This document shows positions 39,657 to 47,858 of a stretch of DNA of 64,000 nucleotides, piece after piece. Position numbers and translations under genes: made by a program. The stretch is from the NCBI RefSeq assembly GCF_001612825.1, contig NZ_BDBE01000029.1, positions 1 through 64,000 on the forward strand. The letters are read 5' to 3'. Within the stretch, counting starts at the first letter, position 1. The number at the start of each line of letters is the position of its first letter. The notes under the pieces are model-generated. The model searched no databases, was not told the origin of the DNA, and saw only the letters and a program-made list of their open reading frames with translations. The DNA comes from Nocardia caishijiensis NBRC 108228. Its GTDB lineage: Bacteria; Actinomycetota; Actinomycetes; Mycobacteriales; Mycobacteriaceae.

Positions 39657-40873
39657 CCACGATGCGAAAACTACGTCTGAGCAGCACGCTCGTCGCGTTC
39701 GGTCTCCTGTTGAGTGCGTGCGGTGGGTCCGAGGCAGCCACGCCGACCGCACCGGAAATCGATGTGGCCAAGCTGGATTCGGGCAACTACCCGACCACGC
39801 CTGTCGATCTGGAACCCACCCGCGTCGCCACCTCCGGTGCGTTGCGGGAGGCGATCCGCATCGGCGCGGCGACACCGCTTCCGGTCCAATATGATTCACG
39901 GTTCGTTTTCGCCAAGGGCCAGTCCGGCGGGCTGCACCTCACCACGATCGATGCACCGTACTTCTCCGGCACCGGTCTCGAAGGCGATGCGATCAACGCG
40001 ACGCTTCCGGGTATCGTCGCCGGATGGGAGACCTCCGGTGATCGCCGCGACCAGATCAACGCGGGCCGAACGGTTTCCACCGTAACTCTTCGCTTCGAAA
40101 CCGCGGATCAAGCCCTACACGCGGCAACCGAGCTGTCGAACCGCGCACCTGGATCGCCGTATCCGATCCCGAACTACTCCGACGCGCCGGCCAAGCTCGA
40201 ACCGAAGCCGGTACCACTGCCGTCGCAGAACCTCCGAGCCTGGCTCCCACGCGGAGACCTGCTGCTCTACATCCTGGTGACGGACTGGCTGGGGTTGCCC
40301 TACGACCCCGCCGCCGACGCCGTTGTCGCGCAGAAGTACTTCGACAAGCAGATCGAGATGCTGCGTTCGTATTCGCCCACTCCCCTGAGCGACATCGCGA
40401 AGCTGCCCCTGGACACCGAGGGACTGCTGAGCCGCACCCTGCCGACCGAGGCCGCGAAACGTCCTGAACGGACAACCAGCAGTTCCGCCGTCTACCCCGC
40501 ACAGGCCGCGCTGCACGTGGAATCGCACCCCTCTGCCGCACTCGCCGCCTATACGGACGCGGGCATCGACTATGTCGCTTTCGACGCCGCGTCGGTGTAC
40601 CGCACCCGCGACACAGACGCCGCCGCCCGCTTCCATGCCTGGCTGGACAGCGAAATCAGCGACGACGAGGCTTTCGTCGAGGCCGACGCCCCACCGAATA
40701 TGCCGACCTTCACCTGCTTCTCGGTGGACCCTAAAGCCACGAGTTCGTTCATGTCGAAGCCGACCTGTCAGGGCACCGTCGGCCGATACGCCATCGCCGT
40801 GTCGGCCAGCAGCATGCAGGACGCACACCAGCGAATCGCCGCTCAGTACAAGCTTCTGCACGGTTTCAGCTGA
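39653..40873 (+). CDS. Array lipoprotein 8 (subtype B)
   Basis: A 406-residue lipoprotein with lipobox LSAC (C23). The GTG at 39653 overlaps the stop of lipoprotein 7 (GTGA); an ATG at 39662 is an alternative. It matches lipoprotein 5: LDSGNYPTTPVDLEPTR, ALREAIRIGAATPLPVQYD, DTEGLLSRTLP and ASVYRTRDTDAA. The Cys pair is FTCFSVD to PTCQGTVGRY and the end HQRIAAQYKLLHG. It closes the C-A-B unit before kinase 2. Confidence 0.82.
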   Translation: MTTMRKLRLSSTLVAFGLLLSACGGSEAATPTAPEIDVAKLDSGNYPTTPVDLEPTRVATSGALREAIRIGAATPLPVQYDSRFVFAKGQSGGLHLTTIDAPYFSGTGLEGDAINATLPGIVAGWETSGDRRDQINAGRTVSTVTLRFETADQALHAATELSNRAPGSPYPIPNYSDAPAKLEPKPVPLPSQNLRAWLPRGDLLLYILVTDWLGLPYDPAADAVVAQKYFDKQIEMLRSYSPTPLSDIAKLPLDTEGLLSRTLPTEAAKRPERTTSSSAVYPAQAALHVESHPSAALAAYTDAGIDYVAFDAASVYRTRDTDAAARFHAWLDSEISDDEAFVEADAPPNMPTFTCFSVDPKATSSFMSKPTCQGTVGRYAIAVSASSMQDAHQRIAAQYKLLHGFS

Positions 40874-40908
40874 TGAACGCGTGGCCGGTGCGGTACCCCG
40901 GCACCTGT

Positions 40909-40914
40909 TAGATT
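40909..40914 (+). promoter_or_regulatory. Putative -10 box of kinase 2
   Basis: TAGATT in an extended TGT-TAGATT context, 45 bases before the ATG at 40960. The -10 of kinase 1 sits at almost the same distance (46 bases). Confidence 0.35.
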
Positions 40915-40959
40915 GCCCTGGTTGACACGTGCACTGCGGGGCGCGCGAAGGATGAGGAG

Positions 40960-42567
40960 ATGCGAATGGCCTTGCGGCCCGGCGCAATTGTAGGCGGCTA
41001 CCGAGTGATCAAGGTCCTCGGTGCCGGTGGCATGGGCACCGTCTACCTCGCCCAGAACCCCAGCCTCCCCCGTCGCGACGCCCTCAAGGTCCTCAGCGGC
41101 GACCTGTCGACCGACTCCGAGTTCCGCGCCCGGTTCGAACGCGAGGCCAACCTGGCGGCCGCCCTCGACCATCCCAATATCGTCGCGGTGTACAACCGCG
41201 GTGACGAGGACGGTCAGCTCTGGATCGCCATGCAGTACGTCGACGGCACCGACGCCTCGGCGGAAGTGGCGAAGGGACCCGCGCGGATGCCCGCGCACCG
41301 GGCGCTGCGCATCATCGGCGAAGTCGGCAAGGGCCTGGACTACGCCCACCGGCGCGGGCTGCTGCACCGCGACATCAAGCCCGCCAACTTCCTCATCGCC
41401 GCCGCCGAGGACGGCGACGAGGAGCGCGTGCTGCTCACCGATTTCGGTGTCGCGAAGTCGTCGGACGACGGTCAGGAACTCACCTCGACCGGCAACATCA
41501 TGGCCACCATCGCCTATGCTCCGCCCGAGCAATTGCTCGGCAGCAAGCTCGATCACCGCGCTGACATCTACAGCCTCGGCTGCTCGTTGTACAAGCTCCT
41601 CACCGGCCAGAATCCGTATCCCGCGACGGTGTCGGCCATGGTTATGATGGGCCACCTGCACGAACCGCCACCCAGGCCGACCAGCGTCCGCCCAGACCTC
41701 CCACCCGCGATCGATCACGTGATCGCCAAGGTCATGGCCAAGGACCCCGCGCAGCGCTACAACACCTGCCGGGAATTCGTCCAGGACGCTCACACCGCCC
41801 TTTTCGGCACACCCATGCAGGCACCGGCCACGCAGGGCTTTCTCACCACGCCGAGCATGCCGACCGCTTTCGCCAGCGGCCCCATGACCGCCGCGACCGA
41901 ACCGGTCGGTCACCAGCGATGGAACACTGACCCGAGTCGCCCGATCGCCACCCAGACCGGCTTCCACGGCGGTGTTCCGGAAGACGACATCCTCACCGCT
42001 CGCAACCCCCGATCATCAGGCACCCGGAAGGGCGCCCGAAAGTTCGTGCTCCCCGGGCTCATCGCCCTCCTGGTCGCGGCCTTGGTCGGTACCGGAGTGT
42101 TCATCCTGACCAGGCCTGACGGCACCCCGACCGCCGGTGACCCGATGAGCGACGCCAGGGCCCAGCACCCCGAGTTCAGCGGAAAGACCATCACCGCGTA
42201 CAACTTCGGCAACTCGAGCCTCTCCGTGGTGCTGAACCCGAGCGACCAGTGGAAATTTCTGCGGGATCTGGATTTCGACTACAACTCGGAGCTGAAGGCG
42301 GTCGGTGACGAGAAATCACCGCGCGCATTGTCGGTGGGCGACTACAACATCAAGAACAACACCGACATCATCCTCATCTTCCGGACCGACAGCCAGGCCG
42401 GGAACGGCGGTTTCCGTGGTTTGCCGTATTCGTTGACCAGCGGCAATGGCAAAACTGTCATCATCGATGATCCGGCAACGGTCCAGGCGTTCCAGGTGTG
42501 GAGCGCCCAGTCGCAAAAGATTCTCATCGACAAGCTGGTGCCGGAAATCGACAAGGCGATCGGCTAG
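40960..42567 (+). CDS. Receptor Ser/Thr protein kinase 2
   Basis: A 535-residue transmembrane kinase, a paralog of kinase 1. The catalytic residues are intact: LGAGGMGTVY, K43 (DALKVL), HRDIKPAN (D138), DFG (D161) and TGNIMATIAYAPPEQLL. The juxtamembrane part (about 285-358) is longer and differs from kinase 1. One helix (~360-383, LPGLIALLVAALVGTGVFIL) precedes an outer domain of about 145 residues homologous to that of kinase 1 (ARAQHPEFSGKTITAY, GFRGLPYSLTSG). It lies between lipoproteins 8 and 9, with 58 bases to the next start, so it may be co-transcribed with lipoproteins 9-12. Confidence 0.92.
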   Translation: MRMALRPGAIVGGYRVIKVLGAGGMGTVYLAQNPSLPRRDALKVLSGDLSTDSEFRARFEREANLAAALDHPNIVAVYNRGDEDGQLWIAMQYVDGTDASAEVAKGPARMPAHRALRIIGEVGKGLDYAHRRGLLHRDIKPANFLIAAAEDGDEERVLLTDFGVAKSSDDGQELTSTGNIMATIAYAPPEQLLGSKLDHRADIYSLGCSLYKLLTGQNPYPATVSAMVMMGHLHEPPPRPTSVRPDLPPAIDHVIAKVMAKDPAQRYNTCREFVQDAHTALFGTPMQAPATQGFLTTPSMPTAFASGPMTAATEPVGHQRWNTDPSRPIATQTGFHGGVPEDDILTARNPRSSGTRKGARKFVLPGLIALLVAALVGTGVFILTRPDGTPTAGDPMSDARAQHPEFSGKTITAYNFGNSSLSVVLNPSDQWKFLRDLDFDYNSELKAVGDEKSPRALSVGDYNIKNNTDIILIFRTDSQAGNGGFRGLPYSLTSGNGKTVIIDDPATVQAFQVWSAQSQKILIDKLVPEIDKAIG

Positions 42568-42625
42568 CCTGCGATCTGAGACATCGCGGTGGTGCCACTG
42601 CGGCATCAACGCGTCGGGGGATTCC

Positions 42626-43828
42626 ATGAGGTTGAAAGCACGAATGCTGGCGTTGGCGGCGGTGAGTATCGTCGCCACCAGCTGCGGCACCGAGGTAGCG
42701 GGCACGGCGGTGCCCGGGATGACGGTCACCGACATCGCGAAGCTCGAGGTGGGCGCGTACTCACCGGAGACAACGGCCTATCGCTTCGACGACTACGCGA
42801 AGCCCGCCGACGTGCGCAGACTCGAGTCCAAACGCATGCTGAACTACGTCATCTCGCCGACAGAGGTCGACCCGGAGATCAGCGAACTGGTCGGCGTCTA
42901 CACCTTCGCCACGGCCGACGATCCGTTCACGGTGCAGGTGATGCCGGAAACATATCGCCCGGCGATGGCCGACAACAAGCTGTTGGCGGGCGCGTACGTC
43001 GCCAGAACCAACGGCAGTCCGCGCAGTCTGAAGAAAATGCTGCTCTTCGTTCTTCGGTTTCCGACCGAGCAGGCGGCGCAGCGGGCGAGCGAACAGATGC
43101 ACGAGATCGCGCGGCAGGAACCGACCAATGTCTTCCCGATCGACGGACACTCGACGGCGCTCGCCTCGTCGAAGAATTGGTCAGCGGGGATGGCCACGGT
43201 CCCCAAGGGACCTTTCCTGCTGATCGCGAACTACGGCGTTCCCGAACCGAATGAACCTCAGATGAAAGCTGGGCTGAAGAAGGCATTGGACCTGCAGCTT
43301 GCCGAAATGACCGACCTGCAGCCCACACCGTTCGAAGATGTTCTCGATCGGCCGATGGATCAGGACGGCATCATGCGCCGCGCGCTTCCGAAAGCTGAGG
43401 ATTACTCGGATCCGTTCTCGACGGACCTGGACTTTTCTGTCTATCAGCCCGCCGGACACCTCCATTACGAACGGCGCCCCGCACTTCTCGCCCAGGTCTA
43501 CGCCGACAGCGGGGTGGATCTGATAGGCAGACGTGCCGGAATCGTTTATCGGGCACGAGATCTCCCAGGTGCGTTCCGACTCCAGAACGCCCTCGTCGGA
43601 CTGGGCAAGAACGACAGAGAGATCTCTCCGCCACCAGGATTGGCCGATGCTCGCTGCATACAGCAGTACGAGCCGGACCCGGTCCGCAACTACGACCTCC
43701 TGTGTGCGGTGGTGCGCGGACGCTATGTGGGTGTCGTCGTCGCGAAATCCAAACTCGGTGCCGCGGTGGACCCGGCACTCTACGAGCGCGCGTCGGCGCA
43801 GTACGCAGTCCTGGCGAACAGCGAATAA
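42626..43828 (+). CDS. Array lipoprotein 9 (subtype A)
   Basis: A 400-residue lipoprotein with lipobox ATSC (C20) from the ATG at 42626; the frame opens inside kinase 2. Subtype A features are RRLESKRMLNYV, DQDGIMRRALPK, HLHYERRPAL and DLIGRRAGIVYRARDLPGAF. The Cys pair is DARCIQQYEP to LLCAVVRGRY and the end YERASAQYAVLAN. No strong ribosome site is seen upstream. It leads the third A-B pair, with 8 bases to lipoprotein 10. Confidence 0.82.
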   Translation: MRLKARMLALAAVSIVATSCGTEVAGTAVPGMTVTDIAKLEVGAYSPETTAYRFDDYAKPADVRRLESKRMLNYVISPTEVDPEISELVGVYTFATADDPFTVQVMPETYRPAMADNKLLAGAYVARTNGSPRSLKKMLLFVLRFPTEQAAQRASEQMHEIARQEPTNVFPIDGHSTALASSKNWSAGMATVPKGPFLLIANYGVPEPNEPQMKAGLKKALDLQLAEMTDLQPTPFEDVLDRPMDQDGIMRRALPKAEDYSDPFSTDLDFSVYQPAGHLHYERRPALLAQVYADSGVDLIGRRAGIVYRARDLPGAFRLQNALVGLGKNDREISPPPGLADARCIQQYEPDPVRNYDLLCAVVRGRYVGVVVAKSKLGAAVDPALYERASAQYAVLANSE

Positions 43829-43836
43829 GGAACTCC

Positions 43837-45033
43837 ATGCGTCTCGATATCCGCGTCTTCGCAGCCCTGCTCACGGTGGGCACTGTTGTCACAGCATGCG
43901 GCGGCGACACCGATGTTTCCCCCGCGCCGACTGTCGATCTGAACCAACTCGATACCGGCAACTACCAATCGACACCCCGTGACCCCGAGATCGCGAGAGC
44001 TGACGACACCGGCGAGGCTCTCGAAGCGGTGCGCCTCGGTGCGGCTGTTCCGATCCCTTACGATGTCGACCCGAGCTACGGCTTCCAACGGTTGAACTCT
44101 CGACAGGTCAGAACAACCTCGAAGATCCCCGGCTCGATCACCAAGATCGACGAGGAAACCTTCCCCACCGTCACCAAGGGCCTCATCGTGGGTTGGCGCA
44201 CGAGTGGCGAGCGCCGCATCCAACCCTTCCTCGGCCGCCAGGCCTGGATCTACGTCTACCGCTTCGGAACCGCGGACGAGGCCGCGACCGCGGTGCAGCG
44301 GATCTCCGAGAAGCAGCAGGAGAACAGCGTCGGCCGCAACGTGGAGATCCCCGGATTCCCCGCCGCGCGGAGCAATTGGACCGGTGCCGCCACCGTGGAC
44401 TCCTGGATGTCACAGGACACGATGGTGTACGGCGTGCGAGTCGAGGATCCGATGACCGAGCCCCCGGATCCGAGCGCAGCGATCGAGTTCATCAAAAAGG
44501 CTTACCTCAAAATCGATGAAATGCTCGACGGCTACATACCCACACCCCCGGCCGACATGGCCGGACTCCCGATAGACACCGACGAAATGCTGAGCCGAAC
44601 CCTGCCGAGCACTCGGGACAGCTGGATCGGCCCGCTGCCCGAAGGCGCGGTCGAGCCCGCGCAGGCAGCGATCATCCGAGACAAACGTCCCGGAACGACA
44701 AAGCCCGCGTTCCTCGACGCGGGAGTGGACTTGGTCTCCAACGAAGGCTCGGTCGCTCGCGTATACCGGGCGAAAGACTCCGACGCCGCTCAGCGACTCC
44801 TCGTCGCACTGACCGAGCCCCAAACCGAAGTCCTCAAACCTATCGAGGGCCCACGAAACCTGCCGAACGCCCGGTGTTTCGACCGACGAGACCCCAAGGC
44901 GAGCACAACCAGCTACCCACCCGTCTGCTACGTCACATACGACCGCTACCTGGCACGCGTCTCGTCCTACAACATCCAAGACCTGCACCAACGCACCGCC
45001 GCCCAGTACAAACTGCTGGCCATCGGTCGCTGA
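43837..45033 (+). CDS. Array lipoprotein 10 (subtype B)
   Basis: A 398-residue lipoprotein with lipobox VTAC (C21), AAGGAAC upstream. Subtype B features are VDLNQLDTGNYQSTPRDPE, ALEAVRLGAAVPIPYDVD, DTDEMLSRTLP and ARVYRAKDSDAA. The Cys pair is ARCFDRRDP to PVCYVTYDRY and the end HQRTAAQYKLLAI. Its stop shares a base with the next start (TGATG). Confidence 0.82.
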   Translation: MRLDIRVFAALLTVGTVVTACGGDTDVSPAPTVDLNQLDTGNYQSTPRDPEIARADDTGEALEAVRLGAAVPIPYDVDPSYGFQRLNSRQVRTTSKIPGSITKIDEETFPTVTKGLIVGWRTSGERRIQPFLGRQAWIYVYRFGTADEAATAVQRISEKQQENSVGRNVEIPGFPAARSNWTGAATVDSWMSQDTMVYGVRVEDPMTEPPDPSAAIEFIKKAYLKIDEMLDGYIPTPPADMAGLPIDTDEMLSRTLPSTRDSWIGPLPEGAVEPAQAAIIRDKRPGTTKPAFLDAGVDLVSNEGSVARVYRAKDSDAAQRLLVALTEPQTEVLKPIEGPRNLPNARCFDRRDPKASTTSYPPVCYVTYDRYLARVSSYNIQDLHQRTAAQYKLLAIGR

Positions 45034-46268
45034 TGGGGAACTCGACGGATATGCCTGGCCTCCGGCGCGACAGACGCGCTCTGGCACTTTTCGCCGCCAT
45101 GATGCTGTGCTCCGGATGTGGATCGACTGTCACAGGAACACCGCAGCCGGGGGCTACCGCTGTCGACATCAACACCTTGCGGACCGGTCCGTTCCGAACA
45201 GAGCCCACGACATTCAAGCTCAAAGAAGGACTGGACGAGCCGAAGCAGGTCCGGCTCGTAGAAGCGCGTCGCCTGATCAACCACCTCATCAACCCCGCGG
45301 ATATCGACCCCGAGGTTCGACTACCAGGGAAACCGACGGTCTTCGCCGCGGCAGAGGATTTGCCGATATTTCAAGGTATACACGAATCACATCGTGCGGT
45401 TCTGTCCGGCAATTACAAATTTATCGCCGGGGTCGCCGCAAATCAGGATAATGGAAGCGCGCGAAACCCGCGACAAATTTCGGTGGCGGTGTTCCAGTTC
45501 GACTCGAATGCAGAGAGTATTCGGGCCGCAAGAGAGCTCCACCTGATCACTGTGCACACCTGGCCCGGTCCAGATGTTCAGACGAGAGAAAACGCAGACA
45601 CCTTCAGCTCCGGGCATGGCGGTACTCATCAAGACACCTGGCATGCTTACGGTCCTTACACCATCCTGGTCAGCGTCCGCATTCCCCACTCGTCGGTGGA
45701 TGAACTCTCGCGAATATCGGACAGTGCTGTCGCCGAGCAAAAGCAGGCACTCGATTCACATAAACCGGTTCCACTGGACGAGGTTCTCGACGTCCCGGTC
45801 GACGGTGAGAACGTGATGCGACGCGCGATGGACCACGATGTTCGCGACACCCTGACTTCCGCCGACAGCTACGGCACCTATCAGCCGTCAGGCATACGCC
45901 ATTTCGAACGCGACCCCGCCGGAGCCGTCGCCAAGTTCGATCAGACCGGGGTCGACCTCATCGGGCGCCGGGCGAGTACCGTCTACCGAACCCGCGATAC
46001 GGCTGCGGCCTTCCTCCTCCAAACCTATCTGGCGACGAAGGGCAAGGACGACACCGCGCTGGATCCTCCACTCGGAATCGCGGACGCACAGTGCGTACGT
46101 TTCGATACCGCCGACAGCCGCGGCCACAATTCGATGTGCGCCGTGGTGTACGGACGATACGTCGGGGTGGTGACGGCGACGTCCATCGGATTCGCGAACT
46201 TCGACGCCGACCTACAGGAGCGAGCTGCCGCGCAGTACGCGATTCTGCAGAAGTGTGGGCTCGCATGA
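45033..46268 (+). CDS. Array lipoprotein 11 (subtype A)
   Basis: A 411-residue lipoprotein with lipobox CSGC (C29) from the ATG at 45033; an ATG at 45051 would give a shorter, more usual signal peptide. Subtype A features are VRLVEARRLINHL, DGENVMRRAM, GIRHFERDPAGA and DLIGRRASTVYRTRDTAAAF. The Cys pair is DAQCVRFDTA to SMCAVVYGRY and the end QERAAAQYAILQK. Around 45350-45480 base composition is visibly less GC-rich than in neighbouring genes, with runs such as ACAAATTTATC. Its stop overlaps the next start (ATGA). Confidence 0.82.
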   Translation: MGNSTDMPGLRRDRRALALFAAMMLCSGCGSTVTGTPQPGATAVDINTLRTGPFRTEPTTFKLKEGLDEPKQVRLVEARRLINHLINPADIDPEVRLPGKPTVFAAAEDLPIFQGIHESHRAVLSGNYKFIAGVAANQDNGSARNPRQISVAVFQFDSNAESIRAARELHLITVHTWPGPDVQTRENADTFSSGHGGTHQDTWHAYGPYTILVSVRIPHSSVDELSRISDSAVAEQKQALDSHKPVPLDEVLDVPVDGENVMRRAMDHDVRDTLTSADSYGTYQPSGIRHFERDPAGAVAKFDQTGVDLIGRRASTVYRTRDTAAAFLLQTYLATKGKDDTALDPPLGIADAQCVRFDTADSRGHNSMCAVVYGRYVGVVTATSIGFANFDADLQERAAAQYAILQKCGLA

Positions 46269-47425
46269 GGTGGCGGGTACTTGGCGCGGCAGCCATGGCA
46301 GCGGTGTACACGATCACCGGATGCGGCGAACCAGACGCACCGCCGCCCGCAGTCGACGTCAGTACATTGGATTCCGGAAACTATCCGATAGTGCCCCGAG
46401 ATGTCGAGTCGGTCCGCACACCTGCGGCAGGCGCGATTCGCGAAGCAGTGCGTATCGGCGAGAATGCTCCCATTCCCTTCGAATACGATGCGCGGTTCGC
46501 CTACGGTCCCGACTACCCGCGTTCACAGATCATCACCCCACAGGAACCACCGTATATCGACGAATTCGGCCTCGACAGAGCCTCGTTCCACACAGAGTTT
46601 CCCGGCCTTGTCGCGGGCTGGCACAATTACGCGACCCGCCGACCGCAAACCAACATGGGTCGCATTGTCGACACATTCACGCTGCGTTTCGAGACACCGG
46701 AACAAGCGCGGAGTGTCGTGGAAAAGATGTCCCGCCTTACCCAGGGCGAAACGCGAAGCATCGAGGGTTACCCGACATCGTTGAGCAAACTGGTTTCCGG
46801 CGAGACATCGAGACTGCGGACATGGCTGGCCCACGAGGATATGGCCCTCTATATCAAGATCACCGATCACGTGAGTCGACCATTTGTCGAATCAGACAAC
46901 CTCACGCTGGCGAAAACATTTCTGGACGCACAGATCGAGCGTCTCGCAGGCTACAAACGCACACCTGCAGATGAAGTCGCCGCGCAGCCGCTCGACATCG
47001 ACGGCCTCCTCAGCCGAACACTTCCGGCCGACAATCCGTTGACCCGCCACACGATCTACCCCGCTCACGTCGCGCTCTCGCTGTCCCAAACACCGGCGCG
47101 AACAGCATTGGCCTACACCGATGCGGGCGTCGATCTGGTAGTGCTCGCCGGGGCTTTCGTCTATCGCACCCGGGATGCCGAAGCAGCAGAACGGCTCTCG
47201 TCCGCCTTCGACGACACGGACATCGCACCGATTCAGACACCGACAGCCGATCCCCCACCAGGCATTCCAGCCGCTGTCTGCTTCACCGGCGATCCCGACC
47301 AGAACATCGCACCGAACTGTCGGTTCACTGTGGGGCGCTACGTCGTCCGCGTCCCCGGCATGAACCTGCAGGACGCACACCAACGCGCTGCCTCGCAGTA
47401 TCGCCTGTTGGTCGACGCTGAGTGA
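46265..47425 (+). CDS. Array lipoprotein 12 (subtype B)
   Basis: A 386-residue lipoprotein with lipobox ITGC (C20). The ATG at 46265 overlaps the stop of lipoprotein 11. Subtype B features are VDVSTLDSGNYPIVPRDVE, AIREAVRIGENAPIPFEYD, DIDGLLSRTLPADN and AFVYRTRDAEAA. The Cys pair is AVCFTGDPD to NCRFTVGRY and the end HQRAASQYRLLVD. It closes the fourth A-B pair and is the last gene of the array before the terminator. Confidence 0.82.
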   Translation: MRWRVLGAAAMAAVYTITGCGEPDAPPPAVDVSTLDSGNYPIVPRDVESVRTPAAGAIREAVRIGENAPIPFEYDARFAYGPDYPRSQIITPQEPPYIDEFGLDRASFHTEFPGLVAGWHNYATRRPQTNMGRIVDTFTLRFETPEQARSVVEKMSRLTQGETRSIEGYPTSLSKLVSGETSRLRTWLAHEDMALYIKITDHVSRPFVESDNLTLAKTFLDAQIERLAGYKRTPADEVAAQPLDIDGLLSRTLPADNPLTRHTIYPAHVALSLSQTPARTALAYTDAGVDLVVLAGAFVYRTRDAEAAERLSSAFDDTDIAPIQTPTADPPPGIPAAVCFTGDPDQNIAPNCRFTVGRYVVRVPGMNLQDAHQRAASQYRLLVDAE

Positions 47426-47463
47426 GTAGCTGCCGACCTCGTCAGTGCATCCACTTCAAAGCA

Positions 47464-47495
47464 ATTCGGCCCCAGGCGCGTGCCTGGGGCCGAAT
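47464..47495. terminator. Bidirectional hairpin at the array end
   Basis: A perfect 14-bp stem (47464-47477 with 47482-47495, arm ATTCGGCCCCAGGC) around a 4-base loop. It lies between the plus-strand lipoprotein array and the convergent minus-strand Esx genes and probably stops transcription from both sides, although there is no long T run. Confidence 0.75.
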
Positions 47496-47539
47496 ACTGT
47501 ACGAGAACTGGTGTCGACGAGCGACCATTCTGGAACGAA

Positions 47540-47824
47540 TTAGAAGTTTGCCGCCAGCTTGCCATCGATCTCGCGGAGATCGATCTGGCATTCCATCGCC
47601 AGGTTCGTTGCCTGGGTCAGCAGGCTGTTCAGTTCGTCGGAATTGGCGGCCCACTCTGCCTGGCGGGCTGACGCAGCGACCTTCAAATCACCTTCCTGGC
47701 TCTCGAAAAAGCCCTTGAAGTCGAGCTTGAACTCTTCGAGGTGATTTTTGATGGCGGTGGCCTTATCCAGGATCCGCTCTGCGGATTCTGTAGCACCGGG
47801 GAGTACCTTCTTGATATCACTCAT
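47540..47824 (-). CDS. WXG100-superfamily Esx protein (EsxT position)
   Basis: A 94-residue helical protein of Esx size at the position of esxT in ESX-4. The turn between the two helices reads GFFESQEGDL, without the WxG tryptophan; the following AEWAANSDELNSLL fits the second helix of Esx proteins. It is probably exported as a heterodimer with the product of the gene 34 bases upstream. Its C-terminus lacks a clear YxxxD/E export signal; the partner or another helix could supply it. Confidence 0.78.
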   Translation of the reverse strand: MSDIKKVLPGATESAERILDKATAIKNHLEEFKLDFKGFFESQEGDLKVAASARQAEWAANSDELNSLLTQATNLAMECQIDLREIDGKLAANF

Positions 47825-47858
47825 GTCATAACCTCCTGCAGCTGTGGTTTAGGGGCGA

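Noticed and set aside
32911..42567. PASTA-type PknB kinases
   Set aside because: No PASTA repeats are present; the outer domains are a different, shared sequence.
29164..47425. The array as an assembly artefact or recent tandem repeat
   Set aside because: The paralogs are strongly diverged and differ in length, so collapsed or duplicated reads are unlikely.
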